Shown here: positions 35,433 to 44,585 of the stretch, one piece after another
Position numbering within the stretch: the first letter of the stretch is position 1
Layout of the letters: the number at the start of each line of letters is the position of its first letter
Assembly (NCBI RefSeq): GCF_003368535.1
Contig: NZ_QSLN01000006.1
Coordinates: 23,297 to 87,296 of the forward strand
DNA: 64,000 nt
Source of the DNA: Ammonifex thiophilus
GTDB taxonomy: Bacteria > Bacillota > Desulfotomaculia > Desulfotomaculales > Ammonificaceae
Reading direction: 5' to 3'
The notes under the pieces: model-generated
Seen by the model: the letters and a program-made list of their open reading frames with translations, nothing else
Database searches by the model: none
Told to the model about the DNA's origin: nothing
Program-made: the position numbers and the translations under genes

Positions 35433-36254
35433 TTACAGGAGGCGGCGTGCGGTCACGAAGTGGCTGTCCCAGTACTCTTCGTAAAGGGAGTTGTAGCGCA
35501 CGCAGCCGCGGCTGGAACTGGCATGGATGAAGCGCCCATCGCCCAAGTATATACCCACGTGATCGATGCCGTAGCCCCCGGTGCAGAAGAAAAGCAGGTC
35601 ACCGGGACGAAGCTCGTAGCGGGATACCGGAGTGCCGTAGGAGCTTTGCAGGTCGGCCCGGTGGGGGAGGTAGATGCCGAAACGTCCGAAGACGTGTTTG
35701 ACAAAACCGGAACAGTCGAATCCCGTCTCCGGGTTTTCTCCCGCCCAGCGATAGCGCGTGCCCAGGAGAGATTCGGCGTAGGCCAGCAGGCGCTCCACGT
35801 CCGTTCGCCCGCCACGGGAGGGAAGAGCTGCTGGACGGCTACCGTAGTTGCCGGGGATGGTGAGCGTCTGCCCCGGGTAAATAACGGTGGACTTCAGTCC
35901 GTTGGCTTCCATCAGGTCCTGGACCGTAATGCCGTACTTTATGGCTATGTTCCAGAGACAATCGCCCGGCTGCACTACGTAGGTGGTAACCGGACCGGCC
36001 GCGGACGAGGGGGTGGGAGCCGAGCTTGTCCCCTCATCGGGCAGCACTAAAACCTGACCGGGGTAAATGGTGGTGGAAGTCAGTTGGTTAATCTTCACCA
36101 GCGTCTGCCAGGTGGTTCCGTGAGCAACGGCTATACTCCAGAGGCAATCGCCCGGCTGCACTATGTAGGTGGCCGCCTCCGCTCTTCCAACCCCTATCCC
36201 TAAGACCAGCACGAAAGCCAGCAGAAATAGAAAGGCTTTGGCGTTCCCGGACAG
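35433..36254 (-). CDS. Secreted LysM-NlpC/P60 peptidoglycan endopeptidase
   Basis: Cell-wall hydrolase with two LysM modules (YIVQPGDCLWSIAVAHG and YVVQPGDCLWNIAIKYG, each ending YPGQ) and a C-terminal NlpC/P60 domain with catalytic Cys in TGFDCSGFV, His in GIDHVGIYLG and a polar residue in FIHASSS. The visible frame has a GTG at 36212, but that leaves a signal peptide with no basic head. A CTG at 36254, 9 nt after an AAGGGGG site, restores a full signal peptide (SGNAKAFLFLLAFVLVLG); an in-frame stop at 36275 excludes anything further. A CTG start is therefore proposed. Confidence 0.85.
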   Translation of the reverse strand: MSGNAKAFLFLLAFVLVLGIGVGRAEAATYIVQPGDCLWSIAVAHGTTWQTLVKINQLTSTTIYPGQVLVLPDEGTSSAPTPSSAAGPVTTYVVQPGDCLWNIAIKYGITVQDLMEANGLKSTVIYPGQTLTIPGNYGSRPAALPSRGGRTDVERLLAYAESLLGTRYRWAGENPETGFDCSGFVKHVFGRFGIYLPHRADLQSSYGTPVSRYELRPGDLLFFCTGGYGIDHVGIYLGDGRFIHASSSRGCVRYNSLYEEYWDSHFVTARRLL

Positions 36255-36354
36255 AAATCTCGCCCCCTTTCCTTAATTTCTCTCTTTCTCTTCGTCCTCT
36301 TCGGCCGTGCTCCCTTGTGGATAACTTTCTGATGTCAGAAAACTTTAGTTTAAA

Positions 36355-36390
36355 AAAGAAAAAAGGCGAGACAGTTTTGCTGTCTCGCCT
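36355..36390 (-). terminator. Rho-independent terminator after cca
   Basis: AGGCGAGACA-GTTTTGC-TGTCTCGCCT gives a perfect 10-bp stem, followed on the minus strand by a long U-run (A-tract at 36355-36363 on the plus strand). A textbook terminator 16 nt after the stop. Confidence 0.88.
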
Positions 36391-36405
36391 CTAGCTTAAA
36401 GGAGA

Positions 36406-37827
36406 TTAAATCGGCTTACTCCACCGCTTTTCAACAAAGCGCCATAAAGCCTCGCGCTCGTTCGGCAACCGGCCACTCTGCACCTCGCGTAAAAGCTCTC
36501 TTTGTACTTTCCCTATCTGCGGCCCCTCCCCCAAAATAGCCACCAGATCCTTGCCAGCCAAGGCCAGTTCCGAAGGGTAGAAGGGGGTCCGAGCTAAGGT
36601 CTCCTTCACCATTTCCCGAAACCTATCGAGTTCCCGCAAGCCTTCCTCCGCCTCCACCTTTCCCCCCCTGAGATCGGCCCGGCGCAGGGCGAAGAGCTCC
36701 TCCAGTGCTTCCTCCAACTCCTGCCGGCGGGGGAGGTCGGCGGCAAGCCGCCCCAGCCACCTGATTACTGTGCGCTCCCTCATGTTACAGGAAAACATGT
36801 GGCAGCGGACCAAAAAAACCGCACGACGGGCAACCTGAGGGCGGACGCGCAGGCGCCGCAAAATCCTGGCTGCCAATTGAGCGGAGCGCACCTCGTGTCG
36901 GTGGTCGCAGAGTTCTCCCCGCCGGTTGAGCTTCCTTACCCCCGGCAACCCTTTGGCCACATCGTGCAGAAGGGCGGCCCAGCGCAGGGCGATCCGGGGC
37001 GGCGAGTTCCGTAAGACGGCCATGGTATGGCTCCAGACGTCGTACCGGTGGTAGCGTGGGTTTTGCTCCACACCGTAGAGGCGAGCCACCTCGGGGAGGA
37101 TCAAGACCTGCTCCTCCCGTCCCCTGTTCCTTCCTCGGCAGGAAGAAAGGAGTAACCCTGCTTCCCGCATAAGCTCAAAGCCCACGTCGGGGTGGTCGGA
37201 CACGAGGATGCGTTCTATTTCATCCCGCACCCGCTCCACAGAAAGGCGGGCCACTCTCTCCCTCACCTGGGAAAGGGCTGATCTTGTACGGGGCTCCACC
37301 CGATAGCCAAGCTGGGCGGCGAAGCGACAGGCTCGAAAAGCACGTAAGGCGTCTTCCTGGAAGCGCTTCACAGGGTCTCCCACCGCCCGGATAATCCCCC
37401 GGCGCAGATCTTCCTGACCGCCGAAGGGGTCGTAAAGCTTTCCCCGCAGGTCCATGGCCATGGCGTTAATGGTAAAGTCCCGCCGCGCCAGGTCCTCCTC
37501 CAACCGGCTGAGGAAGTCGACTTTCTCCGGTCGGTGAGGATCCTCCCCGTAGACCTCACTGCGGAAGGTGGCCACTTCCACCAAACCACCTTCTGCCAGC
37601 ACCCCCACCACGCCGAAGGCCGCCCCGTAGGTAACCGCTTTCAAGCCCGACCTTACGACCAGGTCCAGCACTTCCTGCGGCCGGGCAGAAGTGGCCACGT
37701 CGAGGTCCACCGGGGGCTTCCCCAGAAGATAGTCCCGCACCGCTCCACCCACCACATAAGCCTCAAAGCCCGCTTCTTCCAGCATTTTCAGCACTTTGAC
37801 CAGCGGAACAGGCCAATTCACCACCAA
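36406..37827 (-). CDS. cca: CCA tRNA nucleotidyltransferase / polyA polymerase-like protein with HD domain
   Basis: Class II nucleotidyltransferase that adds CCA to tRNA 3' ends. Motif A is VVGGAVRDYLLGKPPVDLDVAT, motif B RRDFTINAMAMD, motif C DPVKRFQEDALRAFRACRFA. A C-terminal HD domain has RWAALLHDVAKG and HRHEVRSAQLAARIL, which would give 2',3'-cyclic phosphodiesterase or phosphatase activity. 473 aa. The tRNA genes in the window already encode CCA, so repair of damaged ends is the likely main role. Immediately follows rtcB. Confidence 0.9.
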   Translation of the reverse strand: MVVNWPVPLVKVLKMLEEAGFEAYVVGGAVRDYLLGKPPVDLDVATSARPQEVLDLVVRSGLKAVTYGAAFGVVGVLAEGGLVEVATFRSEVYGEDPHRPEKVDFLSRLEEDLARRDFTINAMAMDLRGKLYDPFGGQEDLRRGIIRAVGDPVKRFQEDALRAFRACRFAAQLGYRVEPRTRSALSQVRERVARLSVERVRDEIERILVSDHPDVGFELMREAGLLLSSCRGRNRGREEQVLILPEVARLYGVEQNPRYHRYDVWSHTMAVLRNSPPRIALRWAALLHDVAKGLPGVRKLNRRGELCDHRHEVRSAQLAARILRRLRVRPQVARRAVFLVRCHMFSCNMRERTVIRWLGRLAADLPRRQELEEALEELFALRRADLRGGKVEAEEGLRELDRFREMVKETLARTPFYPSELALAGKDLVAILGEGPQIGKVQRELLREVQSGRLPNEREALWRFVEKRWSKPI

Positions 37828-37850
37828 ACAAGTTCTCCTTTCTTCATTCT

Positions 37851-39272
37851 TTAGTCGACACCTTTAACCACCGCCAGAGGGCACATGCGCGCCACCTTAC
37901 GGGTTATTCCTCGGTCTACCAAGGTCTGGATTACTTGCTCGATGTCCTTATAGGCAGTAGGAGACTCGTCCAGCAGATCCTTGTAAGAACGCACGTTATA
38001 AACCACATCCCCCATGGCTCGCTCGAACTCTTCTTTGGTTATCTTTTTCTCCGCCGCCGTGCGGGAGAGGAGTCTCCCCGCCCCGTGGTTTACCGAGAAG
38101 AAGGTCTCAGCAGCCTTCTCCGTGCCCACCAATACGTAGGAGGATGTTCCCATGCTTCCCGGAATCAGGGCCGGATGCCCGGTGCGACGGTAAACGGGAG
38201 GGTTGGCCGGGTGGCCGGCACAGAGGGCCCGCGTGGCTCCCTTCCGATGTACCAGCAGGCGCCTCCCCCCGTGTTCTTCCCACTTGGCTATGTTGTGGGC
38301 CACATCGTAGACCAACTGAAAGCCCATCTCCTCGGGCGACTGCCCCAGAACGTCGGCGAAAGCGCGGGCTACGTCGGCCATGATGATCTGCCGGTTGGAG
38401 AAAGCATAGTTCACCGCGCAGGCCATGGCCTGATAGTAAGCTTTACCTTCGGGTGAGTCGATAGGGGCGCAGGCTAAACCCCGATCTGGCAACTCTATGC
38501 CGTAACGCTTGGCTGCCGCGGCCAGCTTGTTGGTGTAGTCGGTGCAGATCTGGTGCCCGAAGCCCCGGCTGCCGGTGTGGATCATTATCGTGAGCTGCCC
38601 CTCGAAAAGGCCAAAGCTCCGGGCCAACTCCTCGTCGAAGATATCCGTCACCCGCTGGATCTCGATGAAGTGGTTACCCCCGCCCAGCGTCCCCAGTTGC
38701 ACCTCTCCGCGTTCACAGGCCCGGCGGGAGCAGGCCGAGATGTCTGCTCCGGGAAGACAGCCCATCTCTTCGATGTACTCCTCATCCCCTGGTCGCCCGA
38801 AGCCTGCCTCGATCACCGCCGTAACGCCTCGGTGCACCACTTCTTCGAAAATGCGCCGCGTGATCCCCTGATGCTTCCCCTTCTTGCCTATGCCCGTGGG
38901 CACGTAGTGCTCTATCCGCTCGATCAAACGGCGCAACAGGCTCTTGTTGAAGTGGCGGGCTTCCAAGTCGGTGCGGATGAGCCGCACCCCGCAGTTTATG
39001 TCCATTCCCACCGCTCCTGCCGATATGACCCCATCGGGGGCTACCGCCATTATTCCACCTATGGGAAGGCCGAAGCCTTCGTGGATGTCGGGCATGCCGA
39101 TTACCGGCTCCACCACCCCCGGCAGACAAGCAGCGTTCATCAGCTGCTCCAAAGCCTTATCTTCTCCCAGGAAGCGGCGAAGATAGTCGTTAACGTAGAT
39201 CACGGCGTCGACCCGCATTTTTCCCCGCCGGGGAATCCGGTAGCGGTTAAGGCCGTCGCGTACCAACTCCAT
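37851..39272 (-). CDS. rtcB: RNA 3'-phosphate / 5'-OH ligase RtcB
   Basis: GTP- and Mn-dependent RNA ligase. Key segments: GMPDIHEGFGLPIGG, VGMDINCGVRLI (metal-binding Asp and Cys), LGTLGGGNHFIEIQ, HTGSRGFGHQ, VYDVAHNIAKWE and the guanylated His in SVNHGAGRLLSR. 473 aa, normal. It stands directly before cca, so broken tRNAs could be ligated and their ends re-made by one operon. Confidence 0.95.
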   Translation of the reverse strand: MELVRDGLNRYRIPRRGKMRVDAVIYVNDYLRRFLGEDKALEQLMNAACLPGVVEPVIGMPDIHEGFGLPIGGIMAVAPDGVISAGAVGMDINCGVRLIRTDLEARHFNKSLLRRLIERIEHYVPTGIGKKGKHQGITRRIFEEVVHRGVTAVIEAGFGRPGDEEYIEEMGCLPGADISACSRRACERGEVQLGTLGGGNHFIEIQRVTDIFDEELARSFGLFEGQLTIMIHTGSRGFGHQICTDYTNKLAAAAKRYGIELPDRGLACAPIDSPEGKAYYQAMACAVNYAFSNRQIIMADVARAFADVLGQSPEEMGFQLVYDVAHNIAKWEEHGGRRLLVHRKGATRALCAGHPANPPVYRRTGHPALIPGSMGTSSYVLVGTEKAAETFFSVNHGAGRLLSRTAAEKKITKEEFERAMGDVVYNVRSYKDLLDESPTAYKDIEQVIQTLVDRGITRKVARMCPLAVVKGVD

Positions 39273-39312
39273 AAATCATCCTCCTCCCCTTTAGCCCCTT
39301 TTTAGAAGGTGC

Positions 39313-40422
39313 TTAGAGGTAAACGCGTGGCACTCTGGCGCTCACGGCGCAGACCACTTCGTAGTTAATAGTGCCGATTTTTTCTGCCAACTCCTCCACC
39401 GGCAGGGAGACCTCCCCCTGCCTGCCGAAGAGTACCACTTCTTCCCCTGGCTCCACCTCTCCCAGTTCGGTAGCGTCTACTATCAGTTGATCCATGCACA
39501 CCCTTCCCACCACTGGCAAGCGGCGCCCGCGCAGCAAAACTTCCCCCTTGTTGCTCAGAAGGCGGCTGTAGCCGTCACCGTAACCCGCCGACACCGTGGC
39601 CAGAAGGGAAGGACGGGGGGTGCGATAGGTCCAGCCGTAGCTCACCGGGAAACCTGCTTCTACCCGCTTCACCTGCACCACCCGGGCCTTCAGGGTCATG
39701 GCCGGGCGTAGATTTACCTGGGCCGAAGGGAAAGGGAGAAGCCCATAAAGCATGATTCCCGGCCGCACCAGATCCAGGTGCGATTCCCGAAAGCGGATCA
39801 GAGCCGCGCTGTTGGCCGCGTGCCGTAGAGGAATGGAGAGGCCCGCCCGCTCCAACTCCTCTAATAGCATTATAAACTTTTCCAGTTGGCTGCGGGTGGG
39901 CTTTTCCTCGGGCAAGTCGGCGCAGGCGAAGTGGGTGTAAATGCCTTCAACCTCCACCCGGGGAAGGGTGGCCAAGCGCAGAATGGCTTCTTTACCGGCG
40001 GGTCCGGCTTTAAAGCCCAGCCTCCCCATGCCCGTGTCCACTTTAAAGTGCACCTTCAGCCGTTTGCCCTCCCGCTGGGCTATTCCCGCCCACTCGCGCA
40101 AGATTTCTTCACTGTAAGCGGTCAGAGTTACCTCCTGGGCTAAAAGAGCGGGGCACTCGGCCGGATGCACGTACCCCAAAACTAAAATGGGGTGGTCCAC
40201 CCCTTCACGTCTGAGCTCTAAGGCCTCCTGCCCTCGCGCCACTCCCAGCCAGTCCACGCCCGCCTCTTCCAAGATCTTGGCCACCGGTACTAGCCCGTGC
40301 CCGTAGGCGTTGGCCTTTACGATTCCCATTATCCGGACCGAGGGCCCGACTGTCTCCCTCACCACCCGCAAGTTGTGCTGCAGGGCCTCCCGGCTGACTT
40401 CAGCCCAGACAGGACAATCCAT
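39313..40422 (-). CDS. alr: Alanine racemase
   Basis: PLP enzyme that makes D-alanine for peptidoglycan. The PLP lysine is in IVKANAYGHGLVPVA, the second catalytic Tyr lies in VSYGWTYRTPR, and the C-terminal beta domain has GRVCMDQLIVDAT. 369 aa. Overlaps nnrD/E by 23 nt at its start. Confidence 0.95.
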   Translation of the reverse strand: MDCPVWAEVSREALQHNLRVVRETVGPSVRIMGIVKANAYGHGLVPVAKILEEAGVDWLGVARGQEALELRREGVDHPILVLGYVHPAECPALLAQEVTLTAYSEEILREWAGIAQREGKRLKVHFKVDTGMGRLGFKAGPAGKEAILRLATLPRVEVEGIYTHFACADLPEEKPTRSQLEKFIMLLEELERAGLSIPLRHAANSAALIRFRESHLDLVRPGIMLYGLLPFPSAQVNLRPAMTLKARVVQVKRVEAGFPVSYGWTYRTPRPSLLATVSAGYGDGYSRLLSNKGEVLLRGRRLPVVGRVCMDQLIVDATELGEVEPGEEVVLFGRQGEVSLPVEELAEKIGTINYEVVCAVSARVPRVYL

Positions 40423-41992
40423 GCTGTTCCTTGGCCTCCTCCGTCGCAGCGGTGTGTCGCCAAGCCAAAGGTAGCTTCTCTAGCAGGTCCCCGGCTACAA
40501 GCCCAGCCTCTCCCTTCTCTTCCGCCGCCAGATCCCCGGCCAGCCCATGGAGGTAAACCCCGGCCGCTGCCGCCCGGAAGGGATCGAGCCCCTGCGCCCA
40601 GAGTGCGGCTATGACCCCGGTCAGCACATCCCCCGTCCCACCAGTAGCCATCCCCGGATTGCCCGTGCTGTTTATCCCCGTGTACCCATCGGGAGCAGCC
40701 ACTACGGTACGGGCCCCTTTGAGAACCACCACCGCCTCCCATTCCCGCGCCGCCCTTTCCGCCACTTCCACCCGCTTGTCGGCCAACTCCGCCGCCTTCA
40801 CCCCTAAAAGCCGAGCCATCTCCCCAGGGTGAGGAGTGAGGATTAGGGGTGAGGAGCGCCGCTTCAGAAGGTGCGCCTCGCCGGCGAAGGCGTTGATACC
40901 GTCGGCGTCCAGCACCAGGGGAAGATCGATTTCCGCCACCATTCTCTTCACCAGCTCCACGGTCTCGGGATGTCGGCCAAGACCCGGACCCAAAGCGCAA
41001 ACCGTAAAGCGGGGGAGAAGGGGCTTTAGGCTCTCCCAGGCCGCGCAAGATAACTGTCCTTCCGGCGTTTCCGGCAGCCCCAAGGTCATGACCTCGGTAA
41101 GCTTGGCGGCCGCTATTTCCTGCCAGCTGCGGGGCACGGCCAGGGTGACCAGGCCCGCCCCGGCCCGCATAGCCGCCGCAGCGGTAAGGCAAGCGGCACC
41201 TATCATCCCCCGGCTACCCCCTACCACCAGGACGTGCCCGAAGTTTCCCTTGTGGGCCGTCGGAGGACGGGAGGGAAGCCAGGACCTTACCATCTCCCCG
41301 GTGAGGTAGTAGCGCCCCGGCCCGTTACCGGCAATGAGGGGCAAGGGCAAGCTTATATCAGCTACCAGGAGCTCCCCCACGTAACGGACGCCGGGCTCCA
41401 GCACCAGCCCCAGTTTGGGGAGGCCGAAGGTGACGGTCACGTGCGCGACTACCGCTACTCCTCTCACCTGCCCCGTGTCGGCTTCCAGGCCCGAAGGGAT
41501 ATCCACCGCCACCACGAAACGCCCGGAGGCGTTAAGGGCCTCCACCACCGGGCGGATTTCCGGCGGCAGCTCCCCCCGGAAACCGGTACCGTAAAGGGCA
41601 TCGATCACCGCATCGGCCCTGGCTATGGCCAACTTAAAAGCCTGGGGGCCGGTGGGAGATAGGAGGGGGTAAAAATCTTGCCCCAGGCGTCGCCATATGG
41701 TGGCGTTGGTCAGGGCGTCCCCGCGCAAGCTCTCGGGCTCAGCCGCCAGGAAGACTTTTACCTGCGCCCCTTGCTGCCAGAGGTGACGGGCCGCCACTAG
41801 CCCGTCCCCCCCGTTATTCCCCCGCCCGCATAGAACCACCACTCTCTTTCCCGCCACCCGGCCCAGCCGGGAGGCCACCACCTGAGCCACCCAACGGCCG
41901 GCGTTCTCCATGAGGACTATGCTGGGAATCCCATACTCCTCCATGGCCCGGCGGTCTATTTCCCGCATTTCCGCCGCGGTGACCAGCCGCAA
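40400..41992 (-). CDS. nnr: Bifunctional NAD(P)HX epimerase / dehydratase
   Basis: Repairs hydrated NAD(P)H. The N-terminal epimerase (YjeF_N) has VVVLCGRGNNGGDGLVAARH and VDIPSGLEADTG; the C-terminal ADP-dependent dehydratase (carbohydrate-kinase-like) has HVLVVGGSRGMIGAA, LVLDADGINAF, LTPHPGEMARLLG and the ATP-site GTGDVLTGVIAALWAQG. 530 aa. Located between acpS and alr, an order common in Firmicutes. Confidence 0.95.
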   Translation of the reverse strand: MRLVTAAEMREIDRRAMEEYGIPSIVLMENAGRWVAQVVASRLGRVAGKRVVVLCGRGNNGGDGLVAARHLWQQGAQVKVFLAAEPESLRGDALTNATIWRRLGQDFYPLLSPTGPQAFKLAIARADAVIDALYGTGFRGELPPEIRPVVEALNASGRFVVAVDIPSGLEADTGQVRGVAVVAHVTVTFGLPKLGLVLEPGVRYVGELLVADISLPLPLIAGNGPGRYYLTGEMVRSWLPSRPPTAHKGNFGHVLVVGGSRGMIGAACLTAAAAMRAGAGLVTLAVPRSWQEIAAAKLTEVMTLGLPETPEGQLSCAAWESLKPLLPRFTVCALGPGLGRHPETVELVKRMVAEIDLPLVLDADGINAFAGEAHLLKRRSSPLILTPHPGEMARLLGVKAAELADKRVEVAERAAREWEAVVVLKGARTVVAAPDGYTGINSTGNPGMATGGTGDVLTGVIAALWAQGLDPFRAAAAGVYLHGLAGDLAAEEKGEAGLVAGDLLEKLPLAWRHTAATEEAKEQHGLSCLG

Positions 41993-41994
41993 AA

Positions 41995-42375
41995 CTATTC
42001 CCTCCCCTCGACGTAAGCTACAGCCACGGCGTAGCCCTTCTCGTGAGCGATACTCAGCCAGATCTCTTTGACACCCAGTTCCTCCGCCCGGAGCTGAGCT
42101 CGGCCCAAAAGCCTCACCACCGGCCGGCCCTTACCGTCGGCCACAATTTCTATTTCCCGAAAGCTTATCCCCTGCCGCCCCGTCCCCAGCGCCTTCAGCA
42201 CCGCTTCTTTGGCAGCAAAACGCCCGGCCCAAAAGCAAAGGGCATCCCTTCTACCCAGACCCATGGCCCGCTCGCCGGGGGTAAAAACGCGGTTCAAAAA
42301 GCGATCCCCCCAGCGGCCCAGCGCCCTTTTCACCCGCGCCACCGCCACTATGTCCGTCCCTATTCCCACGAGCAT
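41995..42375 (-). CDS. acpS: Holo-[acyl-carrier-protein] synthase
   Basis: Transfers phosphopantetheine to ACP. It begins IGTDIVAVARVKRAL and has the metal/CoA motif FWAGRFAAKEAVLKALGTG; the strand SIAHEKGYAVAVAYVE ends the protein. 126 aa, normal. Two nt upstream of nnr. Confidence 0.95.
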   Translation of the reverse strand: MLVGIGTDIVAVARVKRALGRWGDRFLNRVFTPGERAMGLGRRDALCFWAGRFAAKEAVLKALGTGRQGISFREIEIVADGKGRPVVRLLGRAQLRAEELGVKEIWLSIAHEKGYAVAVAYVEGRE

Positions 42376-42376
42376 C

Positions 42377-43132
42377 TTAGAATCCCAAAATGCGCCGAAG
42401 TTTCTTGGCTTGAGCCCGAGAGAGGGGAACCTCGCTCTTCTCCTTGTCGTCCACCACTAGGGAGTAAGTCCCGTTGAAGTAAGGAATGATCTCCTTAACC
42501 TTATGCAGGTTTACTATGAAGCAGCGGTGCGTGCGGAAGAAGATATTGGGGTTAAGGCGCGCCTCCAATTCCTTCAAGGTGAAGCGCGTCAGGAACTTGT
42601 CGCCATAGGTCTTGAGGTACACCGCATCTCCCTCGGTAAAGGCGAAAACGATGTCTCCCTCGGCCACCAGCACCGTCTTGCCGTTCTTCTCAGCCGGTAT
42701 GCGGTCTATACGGGCCAGAGGCTCAGGACGGGGTTCGGCCGTGGCCGCGACCTCCCCGTTGCTTCCCTGCATGAGGCGCATGACCTTAGCAATGGCCTTG
42801 CGCAGCCTTTTCTCGTCGATGGGCTTGAGGATGTAGTCTACCGCATTGACGTCGAAGGCCTTAACCGCGTACTCGTCATAGGCGGTGACGTAAATGACGT
42901 AAGGGGGACGCGGCAACTCCTGAATGATCGAACCCAGCTCCAGACCGTTCATCCCCGGCATGGCGATGTCCAGAAAGAGGACCGAGTAGTCCAGAGCTTT
43001 TATGAGCATCAGCGCCTCTTGGGCGTTGGTGGCCTCCCCTACGACTTCCACGTTATCGATACGCGATAGGGCGTAACGCAACTCCTGCCTAGCCGGGTAT
43101 TCGTCATCAACGATCAAAGCCCTGAGCTTCAA
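42377..43132 (-). CDS. LytTR-family response regulator
   Basis: Receiver domain with acidic pair VDDEYPARQEL, phospho-Asp in SVLFLDIAMPGMNGLEL and Lys in ILKPIDEKRLRK, followed by a LytTR DNA-binding domain (AVYLKTYGDKFLTRFTLKELEARL and FFRTHRCFIVNLHKVKEI). 251 aa. Overlaps the histidine kinase gene by 26 nt, so the two are a pair. Targets are unknown; LytTR sites are usually upstream of exporters or autolysis genes. Confidence 0.92.
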   Translation of the reverse strand: MKLRALIVDDEYPARQELRYALSRIDNVEVVGEATNAQEALMLIKALDYSVLFLDIAMPGMNGLELGSIIQELPRPPYVIYVTAYDEYAVKAFDVNAVDYILKPIDEKRLRKAIAKVMRLMQGSNGEVAATAEPRPEPLARIDRIPAEKNGKTVLVAEGDIVFAFTEGDAVYLKTYGDKFLTRFTLKELEARLNPNIFFRTHRCFIVNLHKVKEIIPYFNGTYSLVVDDKEKSEVPLSRAQAKKLRRILGF

Positions 43133-44447
43133 CCTTACTCCCCTCCTCTTCCTTTACTTCCCGCAAAAGGGGAAGACGAAATCTCACCACTGTACCTTTG
43201 CCTGGCTCGCTTTTGATCTCCAGGCCATACCCTTCGCCGAAAAGCCCCCGCAGTCGCTCGTGGACGTTGTAAAGACCCACCCCGCTGCCCGAGGCCGAGC
43301 CGGGGGTAAGGATCCTGGGCATGAGCTCGGGAGGAATGCCCACGCCATCGTCGGCTACCTCCACCCGCATTTCCTCTCCCTGCCGCCTTATACTGATGCG
43401 CACCGTGCCCGGTCCCAGCTTGGGCGTGATGCCGTGCTTTATGGCGTTCTCCACCAGCGGCTGCAGGGTGAGCACGGGTACCAGATAATCGTAAAGGGTT
43501 TTATCTATGCTCCGGACGAAGCGCAGCTTCTGTCCAAAGCGGGCCTTTTCCAGCACTAGATAAGTGTTGACGCACTCCATCTCCTCCCGCAGGGTGGTGA
43601 AGTGACCGGTTGACTTGAGAGCGTGCCGGAAGAAAGAAGCCAGCCTTATCAGCAGGCGCCGGGCGCGGTCGGGGTTGGTGCGGCTGAACATGATGATGGT
43701 GTTCAGAGTGTTGAAAAGGAAATGCGGGTTGATTTGCGCCCTTAGAGCATCAAGCTGCGCCTTGGTTACCAATTGAGCCTGACGGTCAAGTTCCGCCAGC
43801 TCCATCTGTATGCCCAAGATCTGCGCTATACCCACCGCCAGGTTGACCAGGGTGCGCGGCAGGGGCCCCTCCTCCGTCCGGTAAAGTTTAACTGTCCCCA
43901 CCACTTCGCCGCGGCATTTGAGGGGGACAATCACCGCCGCCCCCAGGGGGCACACGCAATCCTTGACCGGGCACTCGAAATCGGCTCGCCGCTCCACGAC
44001 CTTTATCTCTCCCGTTTCGATCACCCGCTTGGTGGCGTGGGTGACTATTCCCCCGCCCGGCGGGTGCCGGTCGCAGCCCGGCCCCAGGAAAGCCAGAATC
44101 CTCTCCCGGTCGGTGATGGCCACTGCCGGCACGTCACCTATGCGCTGGATGATTTCCGCTATTTTGACCGCCGTTTCCGGGTTAAGACCGCGCCGCAGAT
44201 AAGGAAGGGTCTCGTCCGCTATCTTCAAGGTGGGGTCGAGCGTTTGGCTGTCCAGAGCCCGCACCGATATCCGCTCTTCCCCGCCGCGCCGGCGTAGAAC
44301 AAGGAAGAGGAGCCCGTTGGCCAGGGCCAGAAAGAGGGCTGCCCGCCAAAACTGAGGCCAGAGGGCGGTAGCCACCACCAGGAGGAAAAGCTCCAGCCCC
44401 ACTACCTCGGCCAGCAAGTATCCTCGGCTCTTCTCCAGGAAGCGCAT
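43107..44447 (-). CDS. LytS-type sensor histidine kinase with GAF domain
   Basis: Two transmembrane segments near the N-terminus, a GAF domain, and a HisKA_7TM-type kinase with phospho-His in LRAQINPHFLFNTLNTIIMFS and ATPase motifs VENAIKHGITPK and VEVADDGVGIPPE. The GAF domain holds a Cys cluster (DRHPPGGG ... CPVKDCVCPLG) that could bind a metal, an Fe-S centre or sense redox. Start chosen at the Met at 44447; an 84-nt upstream extension is less likely. Partner of the adjacent response regulator. Confidence 0.88.
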   Translation of the reverse strand: MRFLEKSRGYLLAEVVGLELFLLVVATALWPQFWRAALFLALANGLLFLVLRRRGGEERISVRALDSQTLDPTLKIADETLPYLRRGLNPETAVKIAEIIQRIGDVPAVAITDRERILAFLGPGCDRHPPGGGIVTHATKRVIETGEIKVVERRADFECPVKDCVCPLGAAVIVPLKCRGEVVGTVKLYRTEEGPLPRTLVNLAVGIAQILGIQMELAELDRQAQLVTKAQLDALRAQINPHFLFNTLNTIIMFSRTNPDRARRLLIRLASFFRHALKSTGHFTTLREEMECVNTYLVLEKARFGQKLRFVRSIDKTLYDYLVPVLTLQPLVENAIKHGITPKLGPGTVRISIRRQGEEMRVEVADDGVGIPPELMPRILTPGSASGSGVGLYNVHERLRGLFGEGYGLEIKSEPGKGTVVRFRLPLLREVKEEEGSKVEAQGFDR

Positions 44448-44585
44448 GGTCTTCAAACCCCGATCTACCGAAAAGCTGCAGGTTAAGAACAATTGTAGCA
44501 CAAAGGGTTTGAAGGAGAAAAGCTGGGCCAAGCCTCAGCGAAAAACATTATAATTAAGGTAGCGAAAGCAGAACGGTAGGGGGTA

